Part shown: piece after piece, positions 48,586-58,072 of the stretch | How the letters are laid out: the number at the start of each line of letters is the position of its first letter | How positions within the stretch are numbered: the stretch's first letter is position 1 | Assembly (NCBI GenBank): GCA_033032175.1 | Contig: CM065307.1 | Span: 1,178,001-1,242,000 of the forward strand | Direction: 5' to 3' | From: Saturnia japonica | Taxonomy: Eukaryota; Arthropoda; Insecta; Lepidoptera; Saturniidae | Length of the DNA stretch: 64,000 bases | Position numbers and translations under genes: made by a program | The notes under the pieces: model-generated | The model's database searches: none | Told to the model about the DNA's origin: nothing | The model's input: only the letters and a program-made list of their open reading frames with translations

Positions 48586-48999
48586 TATTTAGGTATTTTT
48601 GTTACACGAGAGAGAAGTAAGATATAACGCAGAGAGAAGGAGAATGTAATATCTACAGATCTATACTAACAATAAATAGAAAAGTTTATTGATTATGTGT
48701 TTGTTTGTTTATACACGCTAATCTCTAGAACTACCGGTCCGATTCCAAAAATTATTTTTGTATATGATAGCCGACTCTCTCAAGGAATAGCATAGGCTAT
48801 TTAAGATTATGCTAAAACTCTCAGATAGCTTGAAATATTAATTTTTGTTATGTAAATCGGAAGTCGAGACCCTCCCGAACTGCTTTAAACGCGCGTACTG
48901 GCGTAACCGTTAATGATACGGAAATACATTGTTCTACAATAATATTAGTCTTTAGTATATCTAAAAAAATTCTGCAATAGAATATGCCTATGTCTTATA

Positions 49000-50302
49000 C
49001 AAGGTGTCCAGAAAGGGTATCGGGTATTTGTTTTCGCGCCATATTCGAAACGGGACGTCTAAAGGGTGCGGGGAGGGGTTCGTGGCGTCCGCCATTTTGT
49101 GGAGTTTTAGTCACGATGGAACAGTACTCGGGGACGCATCGCGCATTTTGCGTACGAGCGTATTATCGTAATGGTGATTCAATAGTGACTGCTCAACGTC
49201 TCTATCGTGCGGAATATCGTACACGCCACGCGCCAAGTGGCGATAGCATTAGGAAATGGATCAGGATGTTCGAGAATACAGGTGCGACAGTTAAAATTCA
49301 AAACTCTGGTCGTCCTCATTCAGTTCGCGATGAAGAAACAATTGAAGAAGTTGAGGCGTCGGTTCGTCAAAATCCGTCTTTATCCATCCGAAAGCGAAGC
49401 CAAGCGTTGAACATCAAAAAATCGTCTTTACATTCGATTTTAAAGAAAGACTTACATCTAAAAGCCTATAAAATTCAATCGGTTCAAGAATTGAAGGATA
49501 CGGACTATGCTAATCGACTGAATTTTGCGAACGAAATGCTGCAGCGATTAAACAACTTTAACAACATACTGTTCAGTGACGAAGCAAATTTTCACCTGAA
49601 TGGTCATGTTAATAAGCAGAATTGTCGGTACTGGGCAGTGGAGAATCCGAGACGAAAGCATGAACGACCCCTGCATAGCCCAAAGGTCGTTGTTTGGGCC
49701 GCTATGTCTGCTAAAGGCATAATTGGTCCTTATTTTCATGAAGATCAACGAGGCCGAGCAATTAATGTGAATAGTGACCGTTATTGCGTTGTGTTGCGAA
49801 ATTTTTTGGTCCCAGAGTTGCAGGAGTTTGCAGGTTTCAACTCAAAAACGTGGTTCCAGCAAGATGGGGCCACTTGCCATACCTCAAATGACTCAATGGA
49901 AGTTGTTAACGAATTATTCCCTAATAAAGTCATTTCGCGAAGGGGTAACATCAACTGGCCTCCCAGAAGCCCCGACCTTAGCCCGCTTGACTATTTTGCA
50001 TGGGGATACCTTAAAAGTAAGGTTTATCAAAACAATCCGACGAATCTAACCCAGTTAAAGCAAAACATCAGGTCAGAAATGGCAGCAATATCGATAGCTA
50101 TGTGTCAACGTGTTATCGCCAATCTTCGTTTCCGTTTAGAAGAGTGCCAGCAACGTAACGGTCATCATTTGGATAACATCATCTTTTCCAAATAATTCTC
50201 CAATTCATATGCTAATAATAAACAATAAACTTTTTTATTGCATACAAATAATTTTTGTTTCATTGAACTTACAAATACCCGATACCCTTTCTGGACACCT
50301 TG
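49000..50302 (+). mobile_element. DD41D mariner transposon, copy 3, apparently intact
   Basis: The 1303-bp element has inverted repeats beginning CAAGGTGTCCAGAAAGGGTA at the left and the mirror sequence at the right, with TA on both sides (48998-48999, 50303-50304). It contains one uninterrupted transposase gene. It is the only copy of three with both intact ends and an intact gene. Confidence 0.95.
49116..50195 (+). CDS. DD41D mariner transposase, intact
   Basis: This 359-codon gene is predicted to cut and paste its own element at TA sites in the nucleus. I place the start at ATG 49116 (MEQYSGTHRAFCVRAYY), the start kept in all three copies. The open frame reaches back to 48984 through the inverted repeat, but that extension is transposon end plus Helitron DNA. 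An N-terminal helix-turn-helix DNA-binding region occupies roughly residues 1-110 (RHAPSGDSIRKWIRMFENTG). The catalytic triad is D155 (FSDEANF), D250 (FQQDGATCHT) and D292 (SPDLSPLDYF). The last two are separated by 41 residues, the DD41D class reported for the rosa-type mariner group. No frameshift or stop was found. Expression cannot be judged from sequence. Confidence 0.93.
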   Translation: MEQYSGTHRAFCVRAYYRNGDSIVTAQRLYRAEYRTRHAPSGDSIRKWIRMFENTGATVKIQNSGRPHSVRDEETIEEVEASVRQNPSLSIRKRSQALNIKKSSLHSILKKDLHLKAYKIQSVQELKDTDYANRLNFANEMLQRLNNFNNILFSDEANFHLNGHVNKQNCRYWAVENPRRKHERPLHSPKVVVWAAMSAKGIIGPYFHEDQRGRAINVNSDRYCVVLRNFLVPELQEFAGFNSKTWFQQDGATCHTSNDSMEVVNELFPNKVISRRGNINWPPRSPDLSPLDYFAWGYLKSKVYQNNPTNLTQLKQNIRSEMAAISIAMCQRVIANLRFRLEECQQRNGHHLDNIIFSK

Positions 50303-50699
50303 TATATAAGCCACAACAAGGTATTTTATGACAAAGATTTGTTGATAATCAAAAAGTTATTTATAAGCATTATTTTTAGTAATGGCATATTAATCCTTAC
50401 AAATAAAAGTTACTTCATCATAAAAACAATTTTATGAAGTTCAATTTTTCTCTTGAGAGTATGCTATTTAGATGCAAAGTTTATGAGATAATGAAAAATT
50501 TAAATAATTTGTACTTGCGGGAAGAACAATTGTGATATACTAAACGGGTGCGCTGGCGGCGCGATGTTTGTTGGATAAAATTAACACGAGTGAAATCGCG
50601 GGGCACATTTAGTATCTTTGTATATGTAATATACAGCTTAGGCTATCCATGCATCCAACTTTTAAGAAATTTCACTTGTATCACGTCAATCACGTGTAC

Positions 50700-51010
50700 G
50701 GTGCTACAAGCGCAATTTTTCTTACTACCCGTCTTTAAAAAGGAGGGTAATGTTTTTCAAGCATATGATTTATGTATAATGTGTATTTCTTTGGCATACT
50801 TTGTAGCTTAAACGGCTTGATGGGTTTTAGCGTATGATGTGTCGTTAGATTTTTCTTAAAAGTAAGGAATGACATAGGCTATATAATATTTAATTGCGAC
50901 GCATGTAAATCAAATAAAAAATTAAATAAAAATTTTTTTTTTTACTCCAGTGTTTTTTTTCTTGCAGTCGGGTTCTTTGTTTCCTTTTTATTAACTTTCC
51001 CACAGATATT
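50700..51010 (+). repeat. CCGACTGC-type short repeat, copy 3 (inside composite unit)
   Basis: AAAAAGGAGGGTAATGTTTTTC, AACGGCTTGATGGGTTTTAG and CTTGCAGTCGGGTTCTTTG match 3266-3510. It keeps the AAAAAGGAGG left part that is missing from copy 2. Confidence 0.65.
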
Positions 51011-51065
51011 CTATCAGAGGATTTAATTGACAGGGTAAGTTGTAAAAAATACTCTATCACCATCA

Positions 51066-52721
51066 TTGTTTTTTATTGAAAAACAGGGTTACCGTGTTGT
51101 CGGTAGATCTCGTAAAGAATATAAACAAAAGATCAGTGAAAATGATAGTGGAAGTGAATCCGATGGCGAAGAGTCAGATGAACGTTTAATGGCAGGGATA
51201 GCGACTATTGAACTAATGACATGGAATGAAATAGAAAAGACCAACGACAAAAATGCATGGAGAAGTGCTTTAGAGGATGAATATTTGGCACAAATAAAAA
51301 ATGGTACGTGGGAAATAGTATCGCGACCGATGAATAGAAAAGTGATTGGTAGCCGATTTGTATTTAATGATAAACCTACAGGAAAGAAAGTACGGCTCGT
51401 CGCGAAAGGATGTTCCCAACAGCCAGGGGAGGATTTTCATGAGACCTCGTCTCCTGTCGTGAGGTCATCATCAATAAGACTTATAGCGGCGGTATCAGCT
51501 GAATTGGGATTAGATATTCATCAAATGGATGTCGTGACAGCTTACCTTAATGGCTCTTTAGATGAGGAAGTATTTATGGAAGTACCAGAGCAGCTACGTG
51601 ATATTTTAGATAAAGTACTCACAAACCAAAAGATTGGTTCACAGCAAAAGAAAGTAACAGATAAAAAAATACTTCAAATAGCTAAACGTTGGAGTAAAAA
51701 CTTGAGTGAATGTGATAATAGTGTGTGCTTGTTAAAGAAATCTTTGTATGGTTTGCGTCAGTCAGGTTTACAGTGGCATAGGGAGTTGGTGAGAATGCTG
51801 AAGAATGTTGGTTTTGAAGCATTACCGCAGGATCCATGTGTGTTTGTAGCACGAAAAGGTGAGCGAATGATTTTAATAACTATCTATGTTGATGATATTA
51901 TCTTGGCAGCGAATGATGATGCCTGGTTGTGTGTTATAAAGAAACAATTATCTAGCGCATTCGAGATGAAAGATATGGGTAAAATAAATCATTGTTTAGG
52001 TGTTGAATTTAATCGTGATGAACAAGACAGAGTGTATCTAAACCAAAATTTGTATTTAAATAAAATATTAGAACGTTTTGGAATGACTGAATGTAAGCCT
52101 ACAATAACACCTATAGATATGAATGTGAAGTTAGAAAAACCTGAATGCGTAAATGATGAGGTGATGAATCAGTATCCATATCAAAGGCTTATAGGTGCCT
52201 TAATGTATCTGGCAGTTACTACTAGACCAGACATAGCATATGCCGTAAATTACCTAAGCCAATTTAATACTAACTATAACACTGAACATTGGAAGGCAGC
52301 AAAACGAGTGTTACGGTATTTAAAAGGCACGTCAGACTACGGTTTAGTGTATGAAAGAACAGGGTTACCGTTGTTTGGTGTAGTAGATGCGGACTGGGAT
52401 GCAAATATGATTGATCGTAGGTCTTACTCTGGTTTTGCATTCATCTTAGCAGGTGCTCCAATTAGTTGGGAGGCCCGAAAGCAACGTACCATCGCGTTGT
52501 CGAGCACGGAAGCCGAATACATGGCACTTTCCGAAGCCACCAAGGAAGCCATGTATCTTCGCGATGTATTAAATAATGTTGGTGTGGAGTGTGATTCTGT
52601 CACACTATTCAACGATAACCAGGGTGCAATTAAACTTGCGCAGAGCAGGAATTATCGCTCGCGAACCAAATGGCACTTTCCGAAGCCACCAAGGAAGCCA
52701 TGTATCTTCGCGATGTATTAA
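51066..52721 (+). pseudogene. Copia reverse transcriptase and start of RNase H, third fragment of the polyprotein
   Basis: True copia sequence starts at 51099. The first 11 codons of the open frame come from the inserted DNA, and the frame has only a TTG at its left edge. Reverse-transcriptase motifs are in order: NGTWEIVSRP, VRLVAKGCSQ, LDIHQMDVVTAYLNG (first catalytic Asp) and the YVDD box at residues 274-277 (51885-51896). RNase H follows: DADW, SYSGFAF, SSTEAEYMAL and the NDNQGAI motif. The frame leaves the natural path at 52670, where the 149-bp tandem duplication begins; the last 17 codons are out of frame. Reverse transcriptase itself looks undamaged. Confidence 0.9.
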
Positions 52722-52818
52722 ATAATGTTGGTGTGGAGTGTGATTCTGTCACACTATTCAACGATAACCAGGGTGCAATTAAACTTGCGCAGAGCAGGAA
52801 TTATCGCTCGCGAACCAA
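52521..52818 (+). repeat. 149-bp tandem duplication in RNase H
   Basis: ATGGCACTTTCCGAAGCCAC through GCTCGCGAACCAA occurs twice without change (52521-52669 and 52670-52818). Because 149 is not a multiple of three it shifts the frame. The identical copies mean it is very recent or an assembly artefact. Confidence 0.93.
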
Positions 52819-52993
52819 GCATATTGACGTGAGGCACCACTTTATTCGAGATATGTGCGAACAAAGTGTGATAGATCTAAAATACTTGCGTACAGACCAA
52901 ATGCCTGCAGATGTTCTGACCAAGGGTTTGAGTGGCAAAAAGCATTATGAATGCATGAGTAATCTCGGTATGATGGATGTATGCGAAGCCTAA
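52670..52993 (+). pseudogene. Copia RNase H C-terminal end, last fragment of the polyprotein
   Basis: The frame re-reads the duplicated MALSEATKEAMYLRDVL segment and continues into the natural end: RSRTKHIDVRHHFIRD, then DQMPADVLTKGL, which is the standard copia RNase H ending, and stops at 52991-52993. The Met at 52670 arises from the duplication junction and is not a real start. Confidence 0.85.
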
Positions 52994-53013
52994 AGATACT
53001 CGCTCACGACTTC

Positions 53014-53022
53014 GAGGGGAGG
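53014..53022 (+). promoter_or_regulatory. Polypurine tract of the copia element
   Basis: GAGGGGAGG lies directly before the 3' LTR, the position and composition expected for the plus-strand primer of reverse transcription. Confidence 0.85.
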
Positions 53023-53215
53023 TGTTAGTAATTATAGTCAGACGAATCGTGAGCTATGTGCCTACTTAGTTATATGTATCATGTATTGATTGATGTTAGT
53101 CAGTCGCGAGCCTATACCGGCGTCGTCTGCGCGTGTATTTATTGAACTCTGTAACTAATATTAATAAAACCGTGATTGATGTGAAATATACTGACTATTT
53201 ATTGAAGTCCCAACA
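53023..53215 (+). repeat. Copia 3' LTR
   Basis: 193 bp, TGTTAGTAATTATAGTCAGA to AAGTCCCAACA. It is identical to the 5' LTR apart from one extra GATT unit (GTATTGATTGATG versus GTATTGATG). The target duplication AACTA follows at 53216-53220. Confidence 0.95.
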
Positions 53216-53607
53216 AACTAAATGATCAATAAACTGAAATGTGATATTAAAAGTTAAAAATCTTTGAAATACTTTTGAATTTTGGCTGTCGCCGATAGTA
53301 CTTTTTATTTTTATTATTTTAAAACGTTATATAATAAGTTTATAAAGTTCATAAGTTTATTTATTTATTGTTACATCAACGACACATTTAAAAAATATTA
53401 CAACAACAAATACATCACAAGATAAGGACTGTGTGAAGTATCTTTACAGATATGCTCATCACTACATGCACTATCCCGCAGCACAACACCAAGAAAAACA
53501 AATTACAAATATCAAGATCGCCACAAATCAAATCATATAGCGAATAATTCATACAATTTTGAGCGAAAATACCAGAACAAGCAATTAAAGATGTACACAC
53601 GACTTCA
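53216..53607. other. Unassigned DNA right of the copia element
   Basis: AT-rich with no supported gene. It opens with the AACTA target duplication. Confidence 0.4.
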
Positions 53608-53686
53608 CGAGTGCGCTGGCAGCAGCTCGGTTGAAAGTTGATCGAATAATTAATTTAACACAGATGAAACCGTAGGGAGCAGCTAG
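53608..53686 (+). mobile_element. HelC 3' end fragment
   Basis: GAGTGCGCTGGCAGCAGCTC to GATGAAACCGTAGGGAGCAGCTAG before T matches the last 80 bases of HelC. The rest is missing. Confidence 0.55.
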
Positions 53687-53983
53687 TAAGAAATAAAATC
53701 ACTCCAAAGAAATTTATACGACTGCTCGTCTTCACTATTGTCACAGCTCCCATGTAAATACCATTCAAACAACCACCTTTTTCATTTCTACGGCATTATT
53801 CTAACTCAAACCCATCAATCTTAGTCCTATCTTAAGGTATTATGAATATGCAAAATTCACTCCTATTTTTAAATATACCTATTGAATCTTGAAGTGTAAT
53901 ATTTCGAATCCGATGAGCGTATTACTTATTTAAAAGATTTAAATGCTTTATTATTTAATTTACCTTGTATTCTTACCAAATTA

Positions 53984-54343
53984 TCATTATATTAATACGT
54001 GAGCAGAAAACTTCGGACTCCTTTTTAAGTGTGTTGCGCGCACGGAAGTCTGTGAAATTTGGCATGGTTAAAGTTTATATGGAGAAGGAATACGGAAAGC
54101 TAAAATTCATCTATAATATCTGTTACTAATATATTAAATTTAATTAATTAATACTGTGAATCGTAACCTGACAAGTGCCATTGAACTTAGACCCCCCAAA
54201 ATATTGACTTTGTCACTCAATGGTAAAAGTGACAGCAAGTGATATAATATTCATTGTTTATGTTCATACTGCAAATGTCAAAAAGAAAATAGTCTATGAT
54301 TAAAAAGTCGCTGGTCGAATTACGATCATTGGGCGACTACTAA
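53984..54343 (+). mobile_element. Helitron-like element, family HelB, copy 5
   Basis: It starts TCATTATATTAATACGTGAG after A and ends GGGCGACTACTAA before T, so the CTRR end is CTAA. The body matches the other HelB copies over its whole length. Confidence 0.65.
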
Positions 54344-54840
54344 TGTTGATAAATCCATAATATTTATGTGTATGGAAAATGACGTGTTTTCCAAGTTTTC
54401 TAATAATGTTTTTTTCAATTATTTATTTTATAAATTTATGCAAACTCTCTGAAATTCCTTTATACATGTATACAGATCTGAATAATATTTAATAATCGTA
54501 TGTATTATTTGTTTAATTAAATTAATCAACTACCACAGTGAGTTATCATGCAATAATTGAAATAAATATTTATAGTCATAAATTCTAGAAATTAATTTAA
54601 TTTAAAGTAAATAAGCATTCAAATTAAGCAGTATATACTGCAGTGTAGATTGTTCATTGAATTCAGACGTTGTTTTCACAAAACCGCCCTCACTACGCTA
54701 CCTCGACCTGAAATAATATTTTGTTTTCATTGCAAACGTTAGTTATGTTTGAGATTAGTAAAATAAATAGAGTAGCTACATACTCATTTAATTTTAATTT
54801 ACGTCAAAGATTAAATTAACTAACAACCGATGTAACTTAA
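54344..54840. other. No recognised gene
   Basis: AT-rich, with no supported feature. Confidence 0.3.
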
Positions 54841-54948
54841 GCTGCCTGTCCACTGAAGCTACCTAATAGAGTTATATAAAAATGTAGTGAAGTAATTCTA
54901 TTGGTCGGAATTTTTCACAGCTCCGCTCCGCTTCAGTAGACAGGTAGC
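54841..54948. mobile_element. Short MITE with 19-bp inverted ends
   Basis: The left end GCTGCCTGTCCACTGAAGC faces the right end which, on the reverse strand, reads GCTACCTGTCTACTGAAGC. The inverted ends match at 17 of 19 positions. It is 108 bp with no ORF. The target duplication is not clear, so superfamily is open. Confidence 0.65.
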
Positions 54949-55069
54949 ATAATGATAGAAAAATTATCCTGATAAAGTCATATTCAATGAATTTCTACGT
55001 CACCACTAATATGTATGTGTAAATTATCGTAAACATAAAATTAGGAAAAAATCAGATAGTTGACTCGTT

Positions 55070-55265
55070 GGTAGCGTGTACGAACATGGTGTCAATTGAC
55101 GTGAGTTCGGAATCCTTACAATGAGCCTGAGTGTTTTGGTGAAGGAAATCGTCGTGATGAAACCATAGTGGTAGGGTGGTGGTTTATCTAATACCCTCCT
55201 AGCTAGCTACCACCTTAAAGTTGTAAATCTGTCGCCAAACACCTATGGATGTATTCTAGTAGATA
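55070..55265 (+). mobile_element. tRNA-derived SINE, second family, plus-strand copy
   Basis: ACTCGTTGGTAGCGTGTACG (A-box side) and ACGTGAGTTCGGAATCCTTA (mutated B box) match the head of the SINE at 37389-37643. The body (GAGCCTGAGTGTTTTGGTGA, ATCTGTCGCCAAACACCTA) follows in order. The tail is truncated. Confidence 0.6.
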
Positions 55266-56085
55266 AACTTATAACGAAATAAAAAACAAAATTCTAAGAA
55301 TTAAAAAAATAAAAATGATGTGTATAATTCGCACGTGGTAAAAGTGAAACCTTCACATATATGTTTTTATTTATTTAGAATATGATCAAATATACACTAA
55401 TTTAAAATGTATGAAAATGTACATACAAGTACTCACAATATCATTTTCAATTAATTAACATTTCAAATATCCATGGTAACCTAACACAATATCAATCAGT
55501 AACAGAAAATAACATTAGTGTTGTCTAAAAAGTTTTTGTTTCGTGCCTTTTTGGTGAGGTAATAAAATTCATTATTGCGTGGAAATTTTTTTACTGTCGC
55601 TTTCGCATTTCGTTTCAGCGACTTTTAAATCACAACAATGCTAAAGAAGTTTTCACTTCTAAAAGAAAAAAAAAGATTAATTTTAAAAGAATACTTTGAC
55701 ACCTCGTTTTTAATCTCAGAAATATATAGTGAAAAAGAAACAAATGAAATTTCAAACAAAAAGCCAGTCCACCGAAACACATTCAGGGCAGTGTAAAAGA
55801 GCAAACAATGCCAGATACTGATTACGGCGGTATTGCAGGCTCTCTTCCGTAACGATATTGTGGAGCCAATCGCGGCATAAGTTCCCCGCCATCGAGTCTT
55901 GCAAACAGAGCACAAAATATGAGATTATTATGCAATGGCGATACTAAAACGATATGAATCAAATAAATCTCTTGATTAGCATCGTTTATAATCTTTGACA
56001 AAAAATGTAGAATTAGTAGGACTTGAGATTTAAAAAATTAAATTTGAATACGAGAAATTAATAACAAATGTAATAATTAATAATA
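55266..56085. other. No recognised gene
   Basis: TTGTCTAAAAAGTTTTTGTT at about 55521 vaguely resembles a mariner inverted repeat, but no partner or transposase was seen. The 96-codon minus-strand frame at 55625-55915 has no domain. Confidence 0.3.
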
Positions 56086-56763
56086 TAGGCATAAGCTATC
56101 GCTGGCTTCTTTTAGTTAGACTAAAGAAAAATATTTTGTAGAGCATTTTAAATACGTATCATTAGCCATTACGCCAGCCCACGTGGATAAAGCAGTTTAT
56201 GGGCGCTCTGACTTCCGACTTACGTAATAAAATGTAATATTTAAGGCTAGCTGAGAGGCGTAGTGCTCGAAAAGGATCGCGTAATATGTGCTGGATACTT
56301 AATTCAATCAATCGCGAATCAATCCCTCTTGAAGCTATTGCTGCTATACACAGTAATTAACTCTAACAAAAGAACTCACCTCGTCAGGTGTAGGTGGTTT
56401 CTCTGACCGCACCCAGTCGACCTGGACTGTAGATTGTAAAGTATGTTTGGGTGTGGAGTGAACTATATGTACGTGTATGTTGCAGCCTCAAATCCCACAG
56501 GGCACTATCATGCAAGCAATCAGTTCTGCAAAAACTCCTGGGACACAAACTCAAAGTTATACAATACAAAAACTTGAACTACCGTAAATCACATATATCT
56601 CAGCGCTAGCCGAACATGCGGTATGACGTAGCGCCTATAAAACAAACAAACAAACAAAACAAAAATAATTTTTTGAATCTGACTGGTGGTTCCGGAGATA
56701 AGTATGCTTAAACAAACAAGCAAACAAAAAAAAAACTTTTCCGATTTATTATATTAGCATAGA
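56086..56763 (-). mobile_element. Helitron-like element, family HelC, interrupted and 3'-truncated
   Basis: On the minus strand it starts TCTATGCTAATATAATAAAT and runs through the HelC 5' part. It is interrupted between 56263 and 56672 and resumes as CCGTGGGCTGGCGTAATGG-type sequence to about 56086. The 3' half of HelC is absent. Confidence 0.55.
56263..56672 (+). repeat. Insert in HelC, holding the second ACAAACTCAAAGTTATACAA-type repeat
   Basis: Within the interval, 56390-56655 matches 35585-35858, ending in ACAAACAAACAAACAAAAC. The left 120 bp are unassigned. Some HelC sequence is missing at the junction, so this may be a replacement rather than a clean insertion. Confidence 0.45.
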
Positions 56764-57276
56764 TTTTGATCTTTACATAACGCGTGGATAATATTATACG
56801 TTCTCATCATTTTAGGAAAATCTACACTTTGATAAAATTATATTTCTATGAAGTACCAGATGATACCACTCCTAATACAGTAAGTAAAAATGAAATTTAA
56901 AATGATAATCAATAGACTACCAAATGATTCAGATCCTGTGAAGTAATTTTCGATTTAACTTCAAAAAATCTAATAAACCATTTCATTATCGCGTTGATAT
57001 TGTTTTAATATCGTACGCCAACATATAACTAAAGCTATTGAGCCTTTGATAGGAAAAGAAGGGAAATATTGATAGTGAGCTAGTTTCTATTCGCAATAAG
57101 AGTAATTCCAGTATTAGCAGTGCATTGCAGTGGTGCGGTTTAAAGGGATGTGGCCAACCGGAACACAATCGTATGAAATCCATTTCCTCACATTAATTTT
57201 TTATGGAAACGCTGAAAGTTGTGATATACTGAAGTGATATACGGACCGTGGAATTTCTTACACTTTTATTTTCTTA
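56764..57276. other. No recognised gene
   Basis: AT-rich, with no supported feature. Confidence 0.3.
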
Positions 57277-57790
57277 CTAACTATGCCCGCGGATTCGCTC
57301 ACGTAAACTAAAGAACGTCCGCACGAATCTTGCTTCCCGCTCCCGGCTATTTTAATGACAAAGATGCTTATTGTGGGTGTTCCTTGGAAGATAGACGTAA
57401 AATCTCGCTGTATTTTGTAGGTCTTTTTGATGTCTACAATTATTTAGTACATTAATTTGCTATATCTTTTATGGTTTACTCAACGTAAGCCATTTAAGCA
57501 CCTGAACTGATTCACCATGAAGAGTTTTTATTTATTTATGCGGAACTCTAATTCTTTTTCTAAAATAAATGTAGCCTAAGTTACCCCCTATAAAATCAGC
57601 TATCTACCAATGAAAGTGCCGTCAAAATCGGTCTAACTATGTTGGAGATTACCCGGAACAAACAAAAAGATAGACAGACAAAAATTTTAAAATGGGTTTA
57701 TTGTTTTATGTGTCGTATATACTTTCATATGCATTTAGTAAAAAGCTGTTATTTTGACATTACAAACAGACACTTCAATTTTATTATTTA
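57277..57790 (-). mobile_element. Helitron-like element, family HelA, copy 7
   Basis: It begins CTAACTATGCCCGCGGATTC (CTAA end) and ends CACTTCAATTTTATTATT. All landmarks are present. Confidence 0.65.
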
Positions 57791-58072
57791 CTGTGCGATA
57801 GGAGATGACAATGATGTCCGACTGGATCGCGACCACCATACACAAGGTGTAGTATTCTCTATTGTGTCATAAGTGCCTATGACTGTCTGTATATTCAGTA
57901 ATCAAGCAAGGTTCTTGGTATTTATACCAGACTAGATCACAATCATCATGTAAAATACACAATGTGATAAACTTGTCACAGTGTGGACCAGCGATGTATT
58001 GGTTGCTAATGTTATGGTTTCCATGCTACTATTTAAAAAAATTTGCATAATAATATCATAAAATAATGGTAA

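Larger units (their letters stand above)
48660..50612 (+). mobile_element. Helitron-like element, family HelC, carrying a mariner (copy 2)
   Basis: It starts TCTATACTAACAATAAATAG after A and ends GTGAAATCGCGGGGCACATTTAG before T. Its 3' hairpin is weaker than in copy 1 (CACGA / TCGCG). The mariner sits at the same position as in the 42386-44336 element, so both derive from one event. Confidence 0.7.
48586..51098 (+). mobile_element. Composite unit, copy 2, inserted in copia pol
   Basis: This 2.5 kb block interrupts the copia frame. It contains about 74 bp of left flank, a HelC element (48660-50612) with an intact mariner (49000-50302), and about 490 bp of right flank. It is homologous end to end to 42311-44760 and is bounded by a 67-bp duplication of target sequence. 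No coding capacity apart from the mariner. Its last bases (about 51080-51098) have no match in the other copy and may be filler. Confidence 0.8.
45644..53215 (+). mobile_element. Copia (Ty1/copia) LTR retrotransposon, complete ends, damaged coding region, with nested insertion
   Basis: Two LTRs (189 and 193 bp, TG...CA) flank a leader, a gag-pol reading frame in copia order (gag, protease, integrase, reverse transcriptase, RNase H) and a polypurine tract. The insertion is bounded by a 5-bp target duplication AACTA. The LTRs are identical apart from a 4-bp GATT repeat, so the insertion is young on LTR-divergence grounds. The coding region has four lesions: a short integrase deletion at 47819, an in-frame TAA at 48468, a 2.5 kb insertion after 48585, and a 149-bp tandem duplication at 52521-52818. 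Without the nested insert it is about 5.0 kb, a normal copia length. It is not autonomous as assembled. Confidence 0.95.

Noticed and set aside
48984..49115. 44-codon upstream extension of the mariner transposase frame
   Set aside because: It reads through the transposon inverted repeat and into HelC DNA. The ATG at 49116 is the start conserved in all copies, so the extension is probably accidental.
51066..51098. Start codon for the 551-codon pol frame
   Set aside because: The first 11 codons are inserted non-copia DNA and the only initiator is TTG. The frame is the resumed copia polyprotein, not a separate gene.
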